The notes below the pieces were generated by a model. That model did not search any database. It worked only from the letters and a program-made list of their open reading frames with translations, and was not told the origin of the DNA. Below are positions 14,820 to 22,805 of a DNA stretch of 64,000 nucleotides, piece after piece. This DNA is from UBA11524 sp045591175. GTDB taxonomy: Bacteria; Bacillota; Clostridia; Christensenellales; Aristaeellaceae. The first letter of the stretch is position 1. Every line of letters begins with the position of its first letter. Location: NCBI GenBank assembly GCA_045591175.1, contig JAZNSI010000019.1, forward strand, positions 11,540-75,539, written 5' to 3'. The position numbers were made by a program, and so were the translations under genes.

Positions 14820-16011
14820 TCAGCCGGGCCGGACGATCCTCCACTGCGACTGCAACAATTTTTACGCCTCGGTGGAGCTATTGAAGTTCCCGGAGCTGCG
14901 GGACAAGCCGGTGGCTGTCGCAGGCGACCCGGAGAACCGGCACGGCATCATCCTGGCGAAGAATATGCTGGCAAAGCGCATGGGCGTGCAGACCGCCGAG
15001 ACCATCTGGCAGGCCACAAGAAAGTGTCCGAACCTGGTGCTGCTGCCGCCCCATCACGATGAATATGAGGCCGTATCCCGCCGGGTGAACGAGATCTATT
15101 GCAGCGTCACCGACCAGGTGGAGCCCTTTTCCGTGGACGAAAGCTGGCTGGACGTGACCGGCTCGCGGCGGCTCTTTGGCGACGGCAAGACCATCGCTGA
15201 CGAGCTGCGCCACCGTATCCGCGAGGATGTCGGCATCACCATCAGCGTGGGCGTGAGCGACAACAAGGCCTGGGCCAAGCTGGGCTCGGACTACAAAAAG
15301 CCGGACGCCACCACCGTCATCACCCGGGAGAACGTGGCGGACATTCTCTATCCCCTGCCGATCCAGGACATGCTCTTTGTTGGCCGCTCCGCCGCGGAGG
15401 TGCTGCGCCGCCATGGCGTGGTGACCATCGGCATGCTGGCCGCCGCCCCCCGGGACAGCCTTGTAAAGTGGCTGGGCAAGCAGGGCGCAAGCCTCCACGA
15501 TATGGCCAACGGGGCCGATCTTTCCCCGGTGCGCCGCTGGGGCGAGAGTGAAATGGTGAAATCCGTGGGCAACGGCATGACCTATCCCCATGACCTCAAG
15601 GGCGAGGAAGCCTGGCGCGCCGGTCTCATGCCCCTTTGCGACAGCGTGGGCAGTCGATTGCGCGCTCAGGGCCTCAAATGCCGCACCATCACCCTGCAGA
15701 TCAAGGACCCACAGTTCAAGGTTATTTCCCGGCAGAAAACGCTGCCCGTCTCCACCAGCCTGACGAAGGTGCTCTTCCAGGAATCCCTGGCCCTGCTGCG
15801 GCAATCCTGGCCTGCGGACGCGCCCATCCGCCTGCTGACGGTCACGGCGTCCTCCCTCTGCCGCGAGGACGCAGAGGAGGCCGCTCAGCTGTCCTTCCTC
15901 GCCGACGTCAGGCCTGATGATCCCCGTCAGGCCCGCATTGAGCAGGCCATCGACGACGTGCGCCAGCGGTTTGGCAGAGGCGCGGTCAGTCCCGGAACAC
16001 AAAAGGTCTAG
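14809..16011 (+). CDS. dinB: DNA polymerase IV-like Y-family polymerase
   Basis: 400 residues. An error-prone translesion polymerase. The catalytic acidic residues are visible: D14 in LHCDCNNFYASVE and D110-E111 in PFSVDESWLDVTG. Thumb and little-finger domains follow, with the helix-hairpin-helix-like region ILYPLPIQDMLFVG. The open frame extends 175 codons upstream through other genes, but the ATG at 14809 begins the family sequence and overlaps the preceding stop. The end carries no obvious beta-clamp motif of the QLxLF type. The promoter lacks a recognisable SOS box, so induction by damage is not shown. Confidence 0.93.
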   Translation: MNTDQPGRTILHCDCNNFYASVELLKFPELRDKPVAVAGDPENRHGIILAKNMLAKRMGVQTAETIWQATRKCPNLVLLPPHHDEYEAVSRRVNEIYCSVTDQVEPFSVDESWLDVTGSRRLFGDGKTIADELRHRIREDVGITISVGVSDNKAWAKLGSDYKKPDATTVITRENVADILYPLPIQDMLFVGRSAAEVLRRHGVVTIGMLAAAPRDSLVKWLGKQGASLHDMANGADLSPVRRWGESEMVKSVGNGMTYPHDLKGEEAWRAGLMPLCDSVGSRLRAQGLKCRTITLQIKDPQFKVISRQKTLPVSTSLTKVLFQESLALLRQSWPADAPIRLLTVTASSLCREDAEEAAQLSFLADVRPDDPRQARIEQAIDDVRQRFGRGAVSPGTQKV

Positions 16012-16027
16012 TGAACTCGGCCTTTTT
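16000..16027 (+). terminator. Probable terminator overlapping the dinB stop
   Basis: AAAAGGTC and GGCCTTTTTT flank a 10-base loop that includes the stop codon. The stem is short, so strength is uncertain. Confidence 0.5.
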
Positions 16028-16082
16028 TCGTGGCAAAATCCCGCCTTTCGCCGTATTTCCTCCTTCAGCAGCGCAAAAGAAC

Positions 16083-16111
16083 TTGCGAAAAACAGAAATT
16101 GCATGTATAAT
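16083..16111 (+). promoter_or_regulatory. Probable glgP promoter
   Basis: TTGCGA (16083-16088), 17-base spacer, TATAAT (16106-16111). The leader is about 75 bases. Confidence 0.55.
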
Positions 16112-16193
16112 ATTGAACGTTGGCGACAACGCTTTTTCTGCGTACCGTCACATCGAATAGAAAACTTTTCCTGAAGATAGAGGAGGAACCCCC

Positions 16194-18650
16194 ATGCCTA
16201 CCAAGTCCTTTGACAAGGAGTCCATCAAGGCTTCGATTATCGGCAAGCTTCAGCGCTATAACGGCCGCACCATCGCCGAGGCCTCCAATGCGCAGATCTA
16301 CCGCGCCCTGGCCTCCACCGTCCGCGACCAGATCATGCAGAAGTGGATGATCTCCCGCGAGGAGCGCAAGAGCCACAACAACAAGCGTCTGTATTATCTC
16401 TCCGTAGAATTCCTCATGGGCCGCAGCTTGTACACCAATATCCTGAACCTGGTGTCCACCGACGCCTACAAGGCCGCCATCGACGAGCTGGGCATCGACA
16501 TCGACGCCGTGCTCAAGGAAGAGCCCGAACCCGCGCTGGGCAACGGCGGTCTGGGCCGTCTGGCTGCCTGCTTCATGGATTCCCTGGCTTCCCTGGATCT
16601 GCCCGCCATGGGCTGCTCCATCCGCTACGAGTACGGCCTGTTCCGCCAGAAGATCGTCGACGGCCAGCAGGTTGAACTGCCCGACTACTGGCTGGGCAAC
16701 GGCAACGTGTGGGAAATGCCCGTGATGGAGGACGCCTGCGAGGTGCACTTCAACGGCCATGTGGAAATGTCCGAGGAGCAGGGCCGCCTGGTGTTCAAGC
16801 ATGTGGGCTACAACACCGTCGAGGCCGTGCCCTACGACATGCCTCTGGTGGGCTACGACACCGCCACCGTGAACAGCCTGCGCCTGTGGAGCGCCCGCTC
16901 CCCCAAGCGCATGGACCTGGGCTCCTTCGGCCGCGGCCAGTACGTCCAGGCCACCGAGGAGAAGGAGCTGGCCGAGGCCATTTCCAACATCCTCTACCCC
17001 GAAGACAATCATTATGAAGGCAAGCTGCTCCGCCTGAAGCAGCAGTACTTCTTCACCTCCGCGACCCTGCAGTACATGCTCAAGGACTTCAAGAAGCTCA
17101 ACGGCAACAACTGGCACCTGCTGCCCGAGAAGGTGGTCGTGCACGTCAACGACACCCATCCGGGTCTCGCCATCCCTGAGCTGATGCGTCTGCTGATCGA
17201 CGAAGAAGGTCTGGGCTGGGACGAGGCGCAGGCCATCGTCTCCAAGACCATCGCCTACACCAACCACACCATCATGGCCGAGGCCCTGGAAAAGTGGCCC
17301 GAGGGCATGGTCAAGACCCTGCTGCCCCGCATCTACCAGATCCTGGTGGAAATGAACCGCCGCCTCTGCGCCCGTCTGTGGAACCACTTCCCCGGCCAGG
17401 CCGAGCGCGTGGGCAAGATGGCCATCATCTCCTACGGCTACATCCACATGGCGAACCTGTGCGTTGCCATGACCTACAACACCAACGGCGTCAGCCAGCT
17501 GCACGGCGACATCCTCAAGGCCGAGACCTTCAATGACTTCTATCAGGTCATGCCGGAAAAGTTCAGCGCGATCACCAACGGCATCACCCATCGCCGCTGG
17601 CTGATGGCCTGCAACCCCGAGCTGACCAAGCTCATCTGCGACACCATCGGCACCGACTGGATCAAGAACACCGAGCTGCTGTCCAACCTGGCTCCCTATG
17701 CGGATGACGCGGCCTTCCGCGAGCAGTTCGCGAAGATCAAGCGCCACAACAAGGAGCGCCTGGCCAAGTTCCTCAAGGAGCATCAGGGCACCGTGGTCGA
17801 TCCGGAGTTCATCTTCGACGCCCAGTCCAAGCGCCTGCATGAGTACAAGCGCCAGATGCTGAACGCCCTGCACTGCCTGGTGCTGTATAACCGCATCGTG
17901 AATGACGCAAACTTTACGATGCAGCCCCGCACCTTCATCTTCGGCTCCAAGGCGGCCCCCGGCTACAACCGCGCCAAGCAGATCATCCGCTTCATCAACG
18001 CCCTGTCCAAGCTGATCGCCAAGCATCCCCGTGCCAGCAAGATGCTGCAGGTGGTGTTCCTGGAGAACTACGACGTGTCCAGCGCCCAGATCCTGATCCC
18101 CGCGACCGAGATCTCCGAGCAGCTGTCCACCGCCTCCAAGGAAGCCAGCGGCACCGGCAACATGAAGTACATGATGAACGGCGCCGTCACCATCGGCACC
18201 ATGGACGGCGCGAACGTCGAGATCAGCGAGCAGGTCGGCATGGACAACATCTACATCTTCGGCATGCGTTCCGACACGGTGCTGGATATGTACCGCGAGA
18301 ACAGCTACAACCCCATGTCCATCTTCGAGACCAACGCGGAGCTCCGTCTGGCCCTGACCCAGATGATCGACGGCACCGTGATGCCTGACGCGCCCGGCGC
18401 CCTGCAGGATCTGTACCACAGCCTGCTGATCGGCGATTACGGTTCCATGGGCGATCCCTACTTCGTCCTGAAGGACTTCGGCTCCTACTCCATGGCTCAG
18501 CGCCGCATCGACGCGGACTACGCCGACAAGGACAAGTGGAACCGCATGGCTGTCATCAACACCGCCATGTCCGGCGTGTTCTCCACTGACCGCACCATCC
18601 GCGAGTACAACGACACCATCTGGCACCTCGAACCTCTGAAGAATCACTGA
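16194..18650 (+). CDS. glgP: Glycogen/maltodextrin phosphorylase
   Basis: 818 residues, the usual length of GT35 phosphorylases. It releases glucose 1-phosphate from alpha-1,4-glucans. The N-terminal half has YYLSVEFLMGRSL and EPALGNGGLGRLAACFMDS. The pyridoxal-phosphate site EASGTGNMKYMMNGAVTIGT is near residue 650, with the lysine in place. AGAGGAGG lies 8 bases before the ATG. The GH13 hydrolase follows at 18941 on the same strand, so the two may degrade storage or imported glucan together. The stop codon lies inside the arm of a dispersed repeat hairpin. Confidence 0.96.
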   Translation: MPTKSFDKESIKASIIGKLQRYNGRTIAEASNAQIYRALASTVRDQIMQKWMISREERKSHNNKRLYYLSVEFLMGRSLYTNILNLVSTDAYKAAIDELGIDIDAVLKEEPEPALGNGGLGRLAACFMDSLASLDLPAMGCSIRYEYGLFRQKIVDGQQVELPDYWLGNGNVWEMPVMEDACEVHFNGHVEMSEEQGRLVFKHVGYNTVEAVPYDMPLVGYDTATVNSLRLWSARSPKRMDLGSFGRGQYVQATEEKELAEAISNILYPEDNHYEGKLLRLKQQYFFTSATLQYMLKDFKKLNGNNWHLLPEKVVVHVNDTHPGLAIPELMRLLIDEEGLGWDEAQAIVSKTIAYTNHTIMAEALEKWPEGMVKTLLPRIYQILVEMNRRLCARLWNHFPGQAERVGKMAIISYGYIHMANLCVAMTYNTNGVSQLHGDILKAETFNDFYQVMPEKFSAITNGITHRRWLMACNPELTKLICDTIGTDWIKNTELLSNLAPYADDAAFREQFAKIKRHNKERLAKFLKEHQGTVVDPEFIFDAQSKRLHEYKRQMLNALHCLVLYNRIVNDANFTMQPRTFIFGSKAAPGYNRAKQIIRFINALSKLIAKHPRASKMLQVVFLENYDVSSAQILIPATEISEQLSTASKEASGTGNMKYMMNGAVTIGTMDGANVEISEQVGMDNIYIFGMRSDTVLDMYRENSYNPMSIFETNAELRLALTQMIDGTVMPDAPGALQDLYHSLLIGDYGSMGDPYFVLKDFGSYSMAQRRIDADYADKDKWNRMAVINTAMSGVFSTDRTIREYNDTIWHLEPLKNH

Positions 18651-18716
18651 GGGGCGCTGCCCCTCAGAACCCCGCAAGAGGGACATCGTCCCTCTTGACT
18701 CCCATTCGCGCGATCG
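18647..18716 (-). repeat. Dispersed double-hairpin repeat, copy R3
   Basis: Read on the minus strand: CGATCGCG, GGGAGTC, stem AAGAGGGAC/GTCCCTCTT (18696-18676), linker GCGGGGTT, stem CTGAGGGGC/GCCCCTCAG (18667-18647). R4 (58101-58167) has the same order and linkers, but its stem bases differ in a compensated way. The glgP stop codon TGA (18648-18650) is inside the outer stem. Confidence 0.75.
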
Positions 18717-18875
18717 AGTTGACTGCTTTTGCATGGACCTACCGCGTGCGAGTTGGGACATTGACCGGGGAATATCGTTCCGCGCCCTCATGGCGCGAGC
18801 TCTGAGGTTGTCTGTCCCTGTAGTTATCTTTCGCCCGGGCAGCATTATTCTTGTCCGGGCATTCTTTCCAGGATT

Positions 18876-18893
18876 TTCCGAAAACGTTTCCGC
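18876..18893 (+). promoter_or_regulatory. Candidate LacI/CcpA-type operator before the GH13 gene
   Basis: CGAAAACGTTTCCG (18879-18892) has the central CG and flanking A/T tracts of LacI-family sites. It lies about 50 bases before the GH13 start. A similar site is at 42374 before the GH27 gene. Confidence 0.4.
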
Positions 18894-18940
18894 CATCGTA
18901 AAAGCCCCAATCATCACAGAACAGGACTGATTTCACGATG

Positions 18941-20704
18941 ATGCTCCACAATTCCCACGAAGCCTTCTTCCGCCAGCCCATGGGCCCCGCGCCCGCCGGT
19001 ACCACGGTGACCATCCGCTTCCGCTGCGACGAGGCCACCGCCGTCATCCTGCGCACCTGGCAGGACGAAGAGCTTTGCTATGCCATGATCAACACCGGCG
19101 ACGACGTTTGGGAAACCGCCGTTCAGCTGCCGGAGAATCCCGGCCTGTACTGGTACCGGTTCATCGTGTACCGCAAGGACGGCCGCACCCTGATCTACGG
19201 CAACCAGCCCGACCAGATGGGCGGCGAAGGCTGCGCCTATGCCGGCGGCGAGCCGGAATCCTTCCAGATCACCGTGTATGACAAGGATTTCGTCACGCCC
19301 GCCTATTTCCACGGCGCGAACATTTACCAGATCTTCCCCGACCGCTTCTTCCGCGCAAAGACCGCCGCCAAGGATGACCGCACCGACCGCTACGTCCACG
19401 AAAAGTGGGACGAAGAGATGGTTTCCGTCGGCGATCTGAAGGCTGGCAAGTACCAGGAGCTGGACTTCTACGGAGGCAACCTCAACGGCGTACGCGCGAA
19501 GCTCCCCTACCTCAAGGAGCTGGGCGTTGACGTTATTTACCTCAACCCCATTTTCCGCGCCCGCTCCAACCACCGCTACGACACCGGCGATTATTCGAAG
19601 ATCGACCCCCTGCTCGGCACGGAGGAAGAATTCGAGATCCTGTGCGAGGAGGCCCGCACCTACGGCATGCGCGTGCTGCTGGACGGCGTTTTCTCCCACA
19701 CGGGCGAAGACAGCATCTATTTCAACCACTTCGGCCACTACCCCACCCTGGGCGCGTACCAGGGCGAGTCCTCCCCCTACTTCGACTGGTACACCTTCAA
19801 GGATTTCCCCGAGGATTACCGTGCCTGGTGGGGCATTCTGAGCCTGCCCGAGCTGCGCAAGGACAATCCCCAGTACCAGAAGTTCATGTTCAATGACGAA
19901 GACGGCATCGTGCCCCGCTGGATCCGCGCGGGCGCCTGCGGCTGGCGTCTGGACGTGGCGGACGAGCTGAGTCTGGACTTCCTGCGCAAGCTGCGCATCG
20001 CCGCTCACAAGGCCGATCCGGAGGCCGTGGTGCTGGGCGAAGTGTGGGAGGACGCCTCCAACAAGGTGGCCTACGGCGAAATGCGCTGCTACTGTACCGG
20101 CGACACGCTGGATTCCGTGATGAATTATCCCCTTCGTACCGCGCTGATCGACTTCGCCACCGGCAAGATCAACGCCTGGGATTTCGTGCGTCTGGTGAAG
20201 CATCAGGCGGAGGTGTATCCGGCGCCCTTCCGCTATTCACTGATGAACCTGGTGGGCAGCCACGACCGTCCCCGCGCGCTGAACATGCTGGTGGGCCGCG
20301 GCTGTATGGACATGCCCAAGGCGGATCAGCAGTGGGTGCGCCTGACGGTGGACGAGTACGAGCTGGCGGTGAAGCGCTACAAGATGTGCGTGGATCTGCT
20401 GTGCGCGCTGCCCGGCTGCCCCACCATCTACTACGGCGACGAAGCCGGCTTGTGCGGCTGCCACGATCCCTGGAACCGCCGCCCCTTCCCCTGGGGCAAG
20501 GAGGATGCCAGCCTGCAGCAGTACGTCAGCAATAAGCTGACCCATCGCCGCGACAGCGACGTGCTCAAGTACGGCCTGTGCGACATCGAGGCCGTGGATG
20601 CAGACACCATCACCATCGCCCGCTACATGGACGGCGGCGTGGACGCCCTGGGCAACGCCACCGCTTGCCAGGAGCGCGAGGTCATCACCGTTTGCCGCAA
20701 GTAA
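18941..20704 (+). CDS. GH13 alpha-amylase family enzyme (neopullulanase/cyclomaltodextrinase-like)
   Basis: 587 residues, no signal peptide, so cytoplasmic. A beta-sandwich N domain (about 1-120) precedes the barrel, which starts at YFHGANIYQIFPDRFF. The family regions are visible: LLDGVFSHTG, GWRLDVADE with the nucleophile Asp, VLGEVWEDAS with the acid/base Glu, and NLVGSHDRPR with the third acidic residue. The N domain and the FFGGNL-like segment (FYGGNLNGV) match GH13_20/39 enzymes that act on maltodextrins, cyclodextrins or pullulan. It follows glgP on the same strand but after 290 bases that hold repeat R3 and an operator-like site. ATG at 18938 is an equal alternative start. Confidence 0.92.
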   Translation: MLHNSHEAFFRQPMGPAPAGTTVTIRFRCDEATAVILRTWQDEELCYAMINTGDDVWETAVQLPENPGLYWYRFIVYRKDGRTLIYGNQPDQMGGEGCAYAGGEPESFQITVYDKDFVTPAYFHGANIYQIFPDRFFRAKTAAKDDRTDRYVHEKWDEEMVSVGDLKAGKYQELDFYGGNLNGVRAKLPYLKELGVDVIYLNPIFRARSNHRYDTGDYSKIDPLLGTEEEFEILCEEARTYGMRVLLDGVFSHTGEDSIYFNHFGHYPTLGAYQGESSPYFDWYTFKDFPEDYRAWWGILSLPELRKDNPQYQKFMFNDEDGIVPRWIRAGACGWRLDVADELSLDFLRKLRIAAHKADPEAVVLGEVWEDASNKVAYGEMRCYCTGDTLDSVMNYPLRTALIDFATGKINAWDFVRLVKHQAEVYPAPFRYSLMNLVGSHDRPRALNMLVGRGCMDMPKADQQWVRLTVDEYELAVKRYKMCVDLLCALPGCPTIYYGDEAGLCGCHDPWNRRPFPWGKEDASLQQYVSNKLTHRRDSDVLKYGLCDIEAVDADTITIARYMDGGVDALGNATACQEREVITVCRK

Positions 20705-20715
20705 GAAAGCAAAGA

Positions 20716-20743
20716 TCGCCGCTCTCCCCTACGGAGGGCGGCG
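20716..20743 (+). terminator. Hairpin after the GH13 gene, weak terminator
   Basis: CGCCGCTCT and GGGCGGCG form an imperfect stem 12 bases after the stop. There is no proper T run, so termination is uncertain. Confidence 0.4.
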
Positions 20744-20838
20744 TTATGCATCCTGGGAACAATTCTCATCTGCACCATGTTTCAAATTCCTACAATTTGG
20801 GTATACTATCAACAACAGGAATGCAGCTTGTCGATTCC

Positions 20839-20868
20839 TTGACAAAGATGGCGATCCTGTGTTATCAT
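20839..20868 (+). promoter_or_regulatory. suf promoter
   Basis: TTGACA (20839-20844), 18-base spacer, TATCAT (20863-20868). Confidence 0.7.
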
Positions 20869-20916
20869 GAGAGTTGGTGAATTTCACCGATTCAAAGAGC
20901 ATCGAGGTATATACCA

Positions 20917-21660
20917 ATGCTGGAACTCAAGCATCTTTCCTTCGCCGTGCCGGGTGAAACGGCGGAAAAGGAAATCATTCGTGATATCAGCCTGACCGTC
21001 AGCAAGGGCAAGTTCGTGGTCATCACGGGCCCCAACGGCGGCGGCAAATCCACCCTGGCCAAGCTGATTGCGGGCATCGAGAAGCCCACCAGCGGCGAAA
21101 TCTGGCTGGACGGCGTCAACATGACGGACAAGTCCATCACCGAGCGTGCCCACATGGGCGTGAGCTACGCCTTCCAGCAGCCGGTGAAGTTCAAGGGCAT
21201 CTGCGTGATCGACCTGCTGCGCATCGCCAGCGGGAAGAAGCTCTCCGTGGGCGACGCGTGTGCGTACCTGAGCGAGGTCGGCCTGTGCGCCCGCGATTAC
21301 ATCAACCGCGAGGTGAACGGCAGCCTCTCCGGCGGCGAGCTCAAGCGCATCGAGATCGCCACGGTTCTGGCCCGCGGCACGGTGCTGTCCGTGTTTGACG
21401 AGCCCGAGGCCGGCATCGACCTGTGGAGCTTCAAGAGCCTCATCGAGGTCTTTGAACGCATGCGCAGCGCCAATTCCGAGCGCACGATCGTCGTCATCAG
21501 CCATCAGGAGCGGATCCTCAACATCGCTGACGAAATCATCGTGCTGGGCGGCGGCAAGATCATGGCCCACGGCACCAAGGAAGAGATCCTCCCCACCCTG
21601 CTGGGCACCTCCTCCGCTGTGTCCGCCTGCGGCCAGCTGACGAAGGGAGGCGAGCAGTAA
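20917..21660 (+). CDS. sufC: Fe-S cluster assembly ATPase SufC (minimal SufCB/SMS type)
   Basis: 247 residues, cytoplasmic ABC ATPase. Walker A GPNGGGKST is at 38-46, signature SLSGGELKRIEIA, Walker B VLSVFDEPEAGID, and the switch histidine in VVISHQE. SufC-like features are the FQQPVKFKGI after the Q-loop and the short C terminus. It powers remodelling of the SufB scaffold during cluster assembly. The stop codon shares its last A with the start codon of the next gene, a tight coupling. No sufS, sufU or sufD lies near, which matches the two-gene SUF-like minimal system described in anaerobes and archaea. Confidence 0.92.
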   Translation: MLELKHLSFAVPGETAEKEIIRDISLTVSKGKFVVITGPNGGGKSTLAKLIAGIEKPTSGEIWLDGVNMTDKSITERAHMGVSYAFQQPVKFKGICVIDLLRIASGKKLSVGDACAYLSEVGLCARDYINREVNGSLSGGELKRIEIATVLARGTVLSVFDEPEAGIDLWSFKSLIEVFERMRSANSERTIVVISHQERILNIADEIIVLGGGKIMAHGTKEEILPTLLGTSSAVSACGQLTKGGEQ

Positions 21661-22577
21661 TGGATGCGATCCAGAAGCGAATCCTGATGGAGGTCGCGGG
21701 CCTCGAAAGCACGCCCCACGGCGCCTACAACATCCGCGCCAACGGCGAGACCTCTGCCCGCAGCACCACCGCCAACATCGACATCGTCTCCAAGGAAGAC
21801 GGCTCCGGCATTGACATTTACATCAAGCCGAACACCGTCAATGAGAGCATGCACATCCCGGTCATCCTGTCCGAGAGTGGCCTGAAGGAGGTCGTGTACA
21901 ACGACTTCCACATCGGCGAGAACTGCGATGTGGTGATCGTCGCGGGCTGCGGCATCCACAACTGCGGCGACCAGGACTCCGAGCACGACGGCATTCACCG
22001 CTTCTTCGTGGGTGAAAACGCCAAGGTCAAGTACGTCGAGAAGCACTACGGCGAGGGCGACGGCCAGGGCAAGCGCATCCTGAACCCTGTCACCGAGGTC
22101 ACCATGGCGGCCAACTCCTCCATGGAGATGGAAATGGTGCAGATTAAGGGCGTGGACAACACCGACCGCGTCACCCGCGCCGACCTGGCGGAGGGCGCAA
22201 GCCTCGTCGTCCGTGAGCGCCTGATGACTCACGGCGATCAGGTGGCTATCAGCTCCTACTTCGTGAACCTGAACGGCGAGGGTGCCTCCACCGACGTGGT
22301 GAGCCGCAGTGTCGCCCGGGACAACAGCTACCAGAAGTTTGACAGCAAGATCACCGGCAATGCGAACTGCACCGGCCACACCGAGTGCGACGCGATCATC
22401 ATGGATCAGGCGAAGATCCTGGCCATCCCCCAGCTGGAGGCGAATCACATCGACTCCGCGCTGATTCACGAGGCCGCCATCGGCAAGATTGCTGGCGAAC
22501 AGATCATCAAGCTGATGACCCTGGGCCTGACCGAAGCCGAGGCCGAGGAACAGATCATCAACGGTTTCCTGAAATAA
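21660..22577 (+). CDS. sufB: SufB/SufD-family scaffold protein (minimal SufCB/SMS type)
   Basis: 305 residues, much shorter than the 420-470 residues of classical SufB or SufD. It keeps the right-handed beta-helix core (repeated hydrophobic strands from about 60 to 240) and the C-terminal SufC-binding helices (HEAAIGKIAGEQIIKLMTLGLTEAEAEEQI). Cysteines are in AGCGIHNCGD and ANCTGHTECDA, together with CTGHTECDAIIMD, a conserved SufB/D stretch. It should form a scaffold with SufC for Fe-S clusters. One-base overlap with sufC. Repeat R1 and a bidirectional terminator follow. Confidence 0.92.
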   Translation: MDAIQKRILMEVAGLESTPHGAYNIRANGETSARSTTANIDIVSKEDGSGIDIYIKPNTVNESMHIPVILSESGLKEVVYNDFHIGENCDVVIVAGCGIHNCGDQDSEHDGIHRFFVGENAKVKYVEKHYGEGDGQGKRILNPVTEVTMAANSSMEMEMVQIKGVDNTDRVTRADLAEGASLVVRERLMTHGDQVAISSYFVNLNGEGASTDVVSRSVARDNSYQKFDSKITGNANCTGHTECDAIIMDQAKILAIPQLEANHIDSALIHEAAIGKIAGEQIIKLMTLGLTEAEAEEQIINGFLK

Positions 22578-22587
22578 TCACAGAACG

Positions 22588-22741
22588 GCGAAGCCAAAAT
22601 GGGTGTCGAGAGGGCCTGTGGCCCTTCGCAGGTCCAGGGCAGCGCCCTGGCCGTCGGAGACCCCCGTCCGCAGACGGAAAAACGCCCCCCGCGCCTTTCG
22701 CGGAATCTCCGATTCCGCCGAAACAGCTCGCCCAGCCCCAA
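22588..22741 (+). repeat. Dispersed multi-hairpin repeat, copy R1
   Basis: The 57-base core at 22605-22661 matches the minus strand of 49927-49871 with a single mismatch. Within it AGAGGGCC/GGCCCTTC and CCAGGGC/GCCCTGG form two hairpins. A third, variable hairpin (CGGAATC/GATTCCG) follows, and then a second shared block GAAACAGCTCGCCCAGCCCC (22720-22739). It starts 28 bases after the sufB stop. Confidence 0.85.
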
Positions 22742-22767
22742 GGGAACCGAAAACCTCACATGATAAA

Positions 22768-22798
22768 AGCAGCGCCGATCACTCGGCGCTGCTCTTTT
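22768..22798 (+). terminator. Bidirectional terminator between sufB and the xylanase
   Basis: Perfect arms AGCAGCGCCGA (22768-22778) and TCGGCGCTGCT (22783-22793), with CTTTTT on the plus side and TTTTA on the minus side. Confidence 0.9.
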
Positions 22799-22805
22799 TA
22801 TGCGA

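Noticed and set aside
16118..16137. Hairpin CGTTG/CAACG with TTTTT at the start of the glgP transcript
   Set aside because: Only a five-base stem at the very 5' end; too weak for a terminator and no alternative pairing found.
16065..18917. 950-codon frame opposite glgP, and similar long frames opposite nrdD, the GH51 genes, DUF5696 and the large binding protein
   Set aside because: All lie antisense to clear family members and have the same Gly/Val/His-rich composition that arises from third-position G/C bias.
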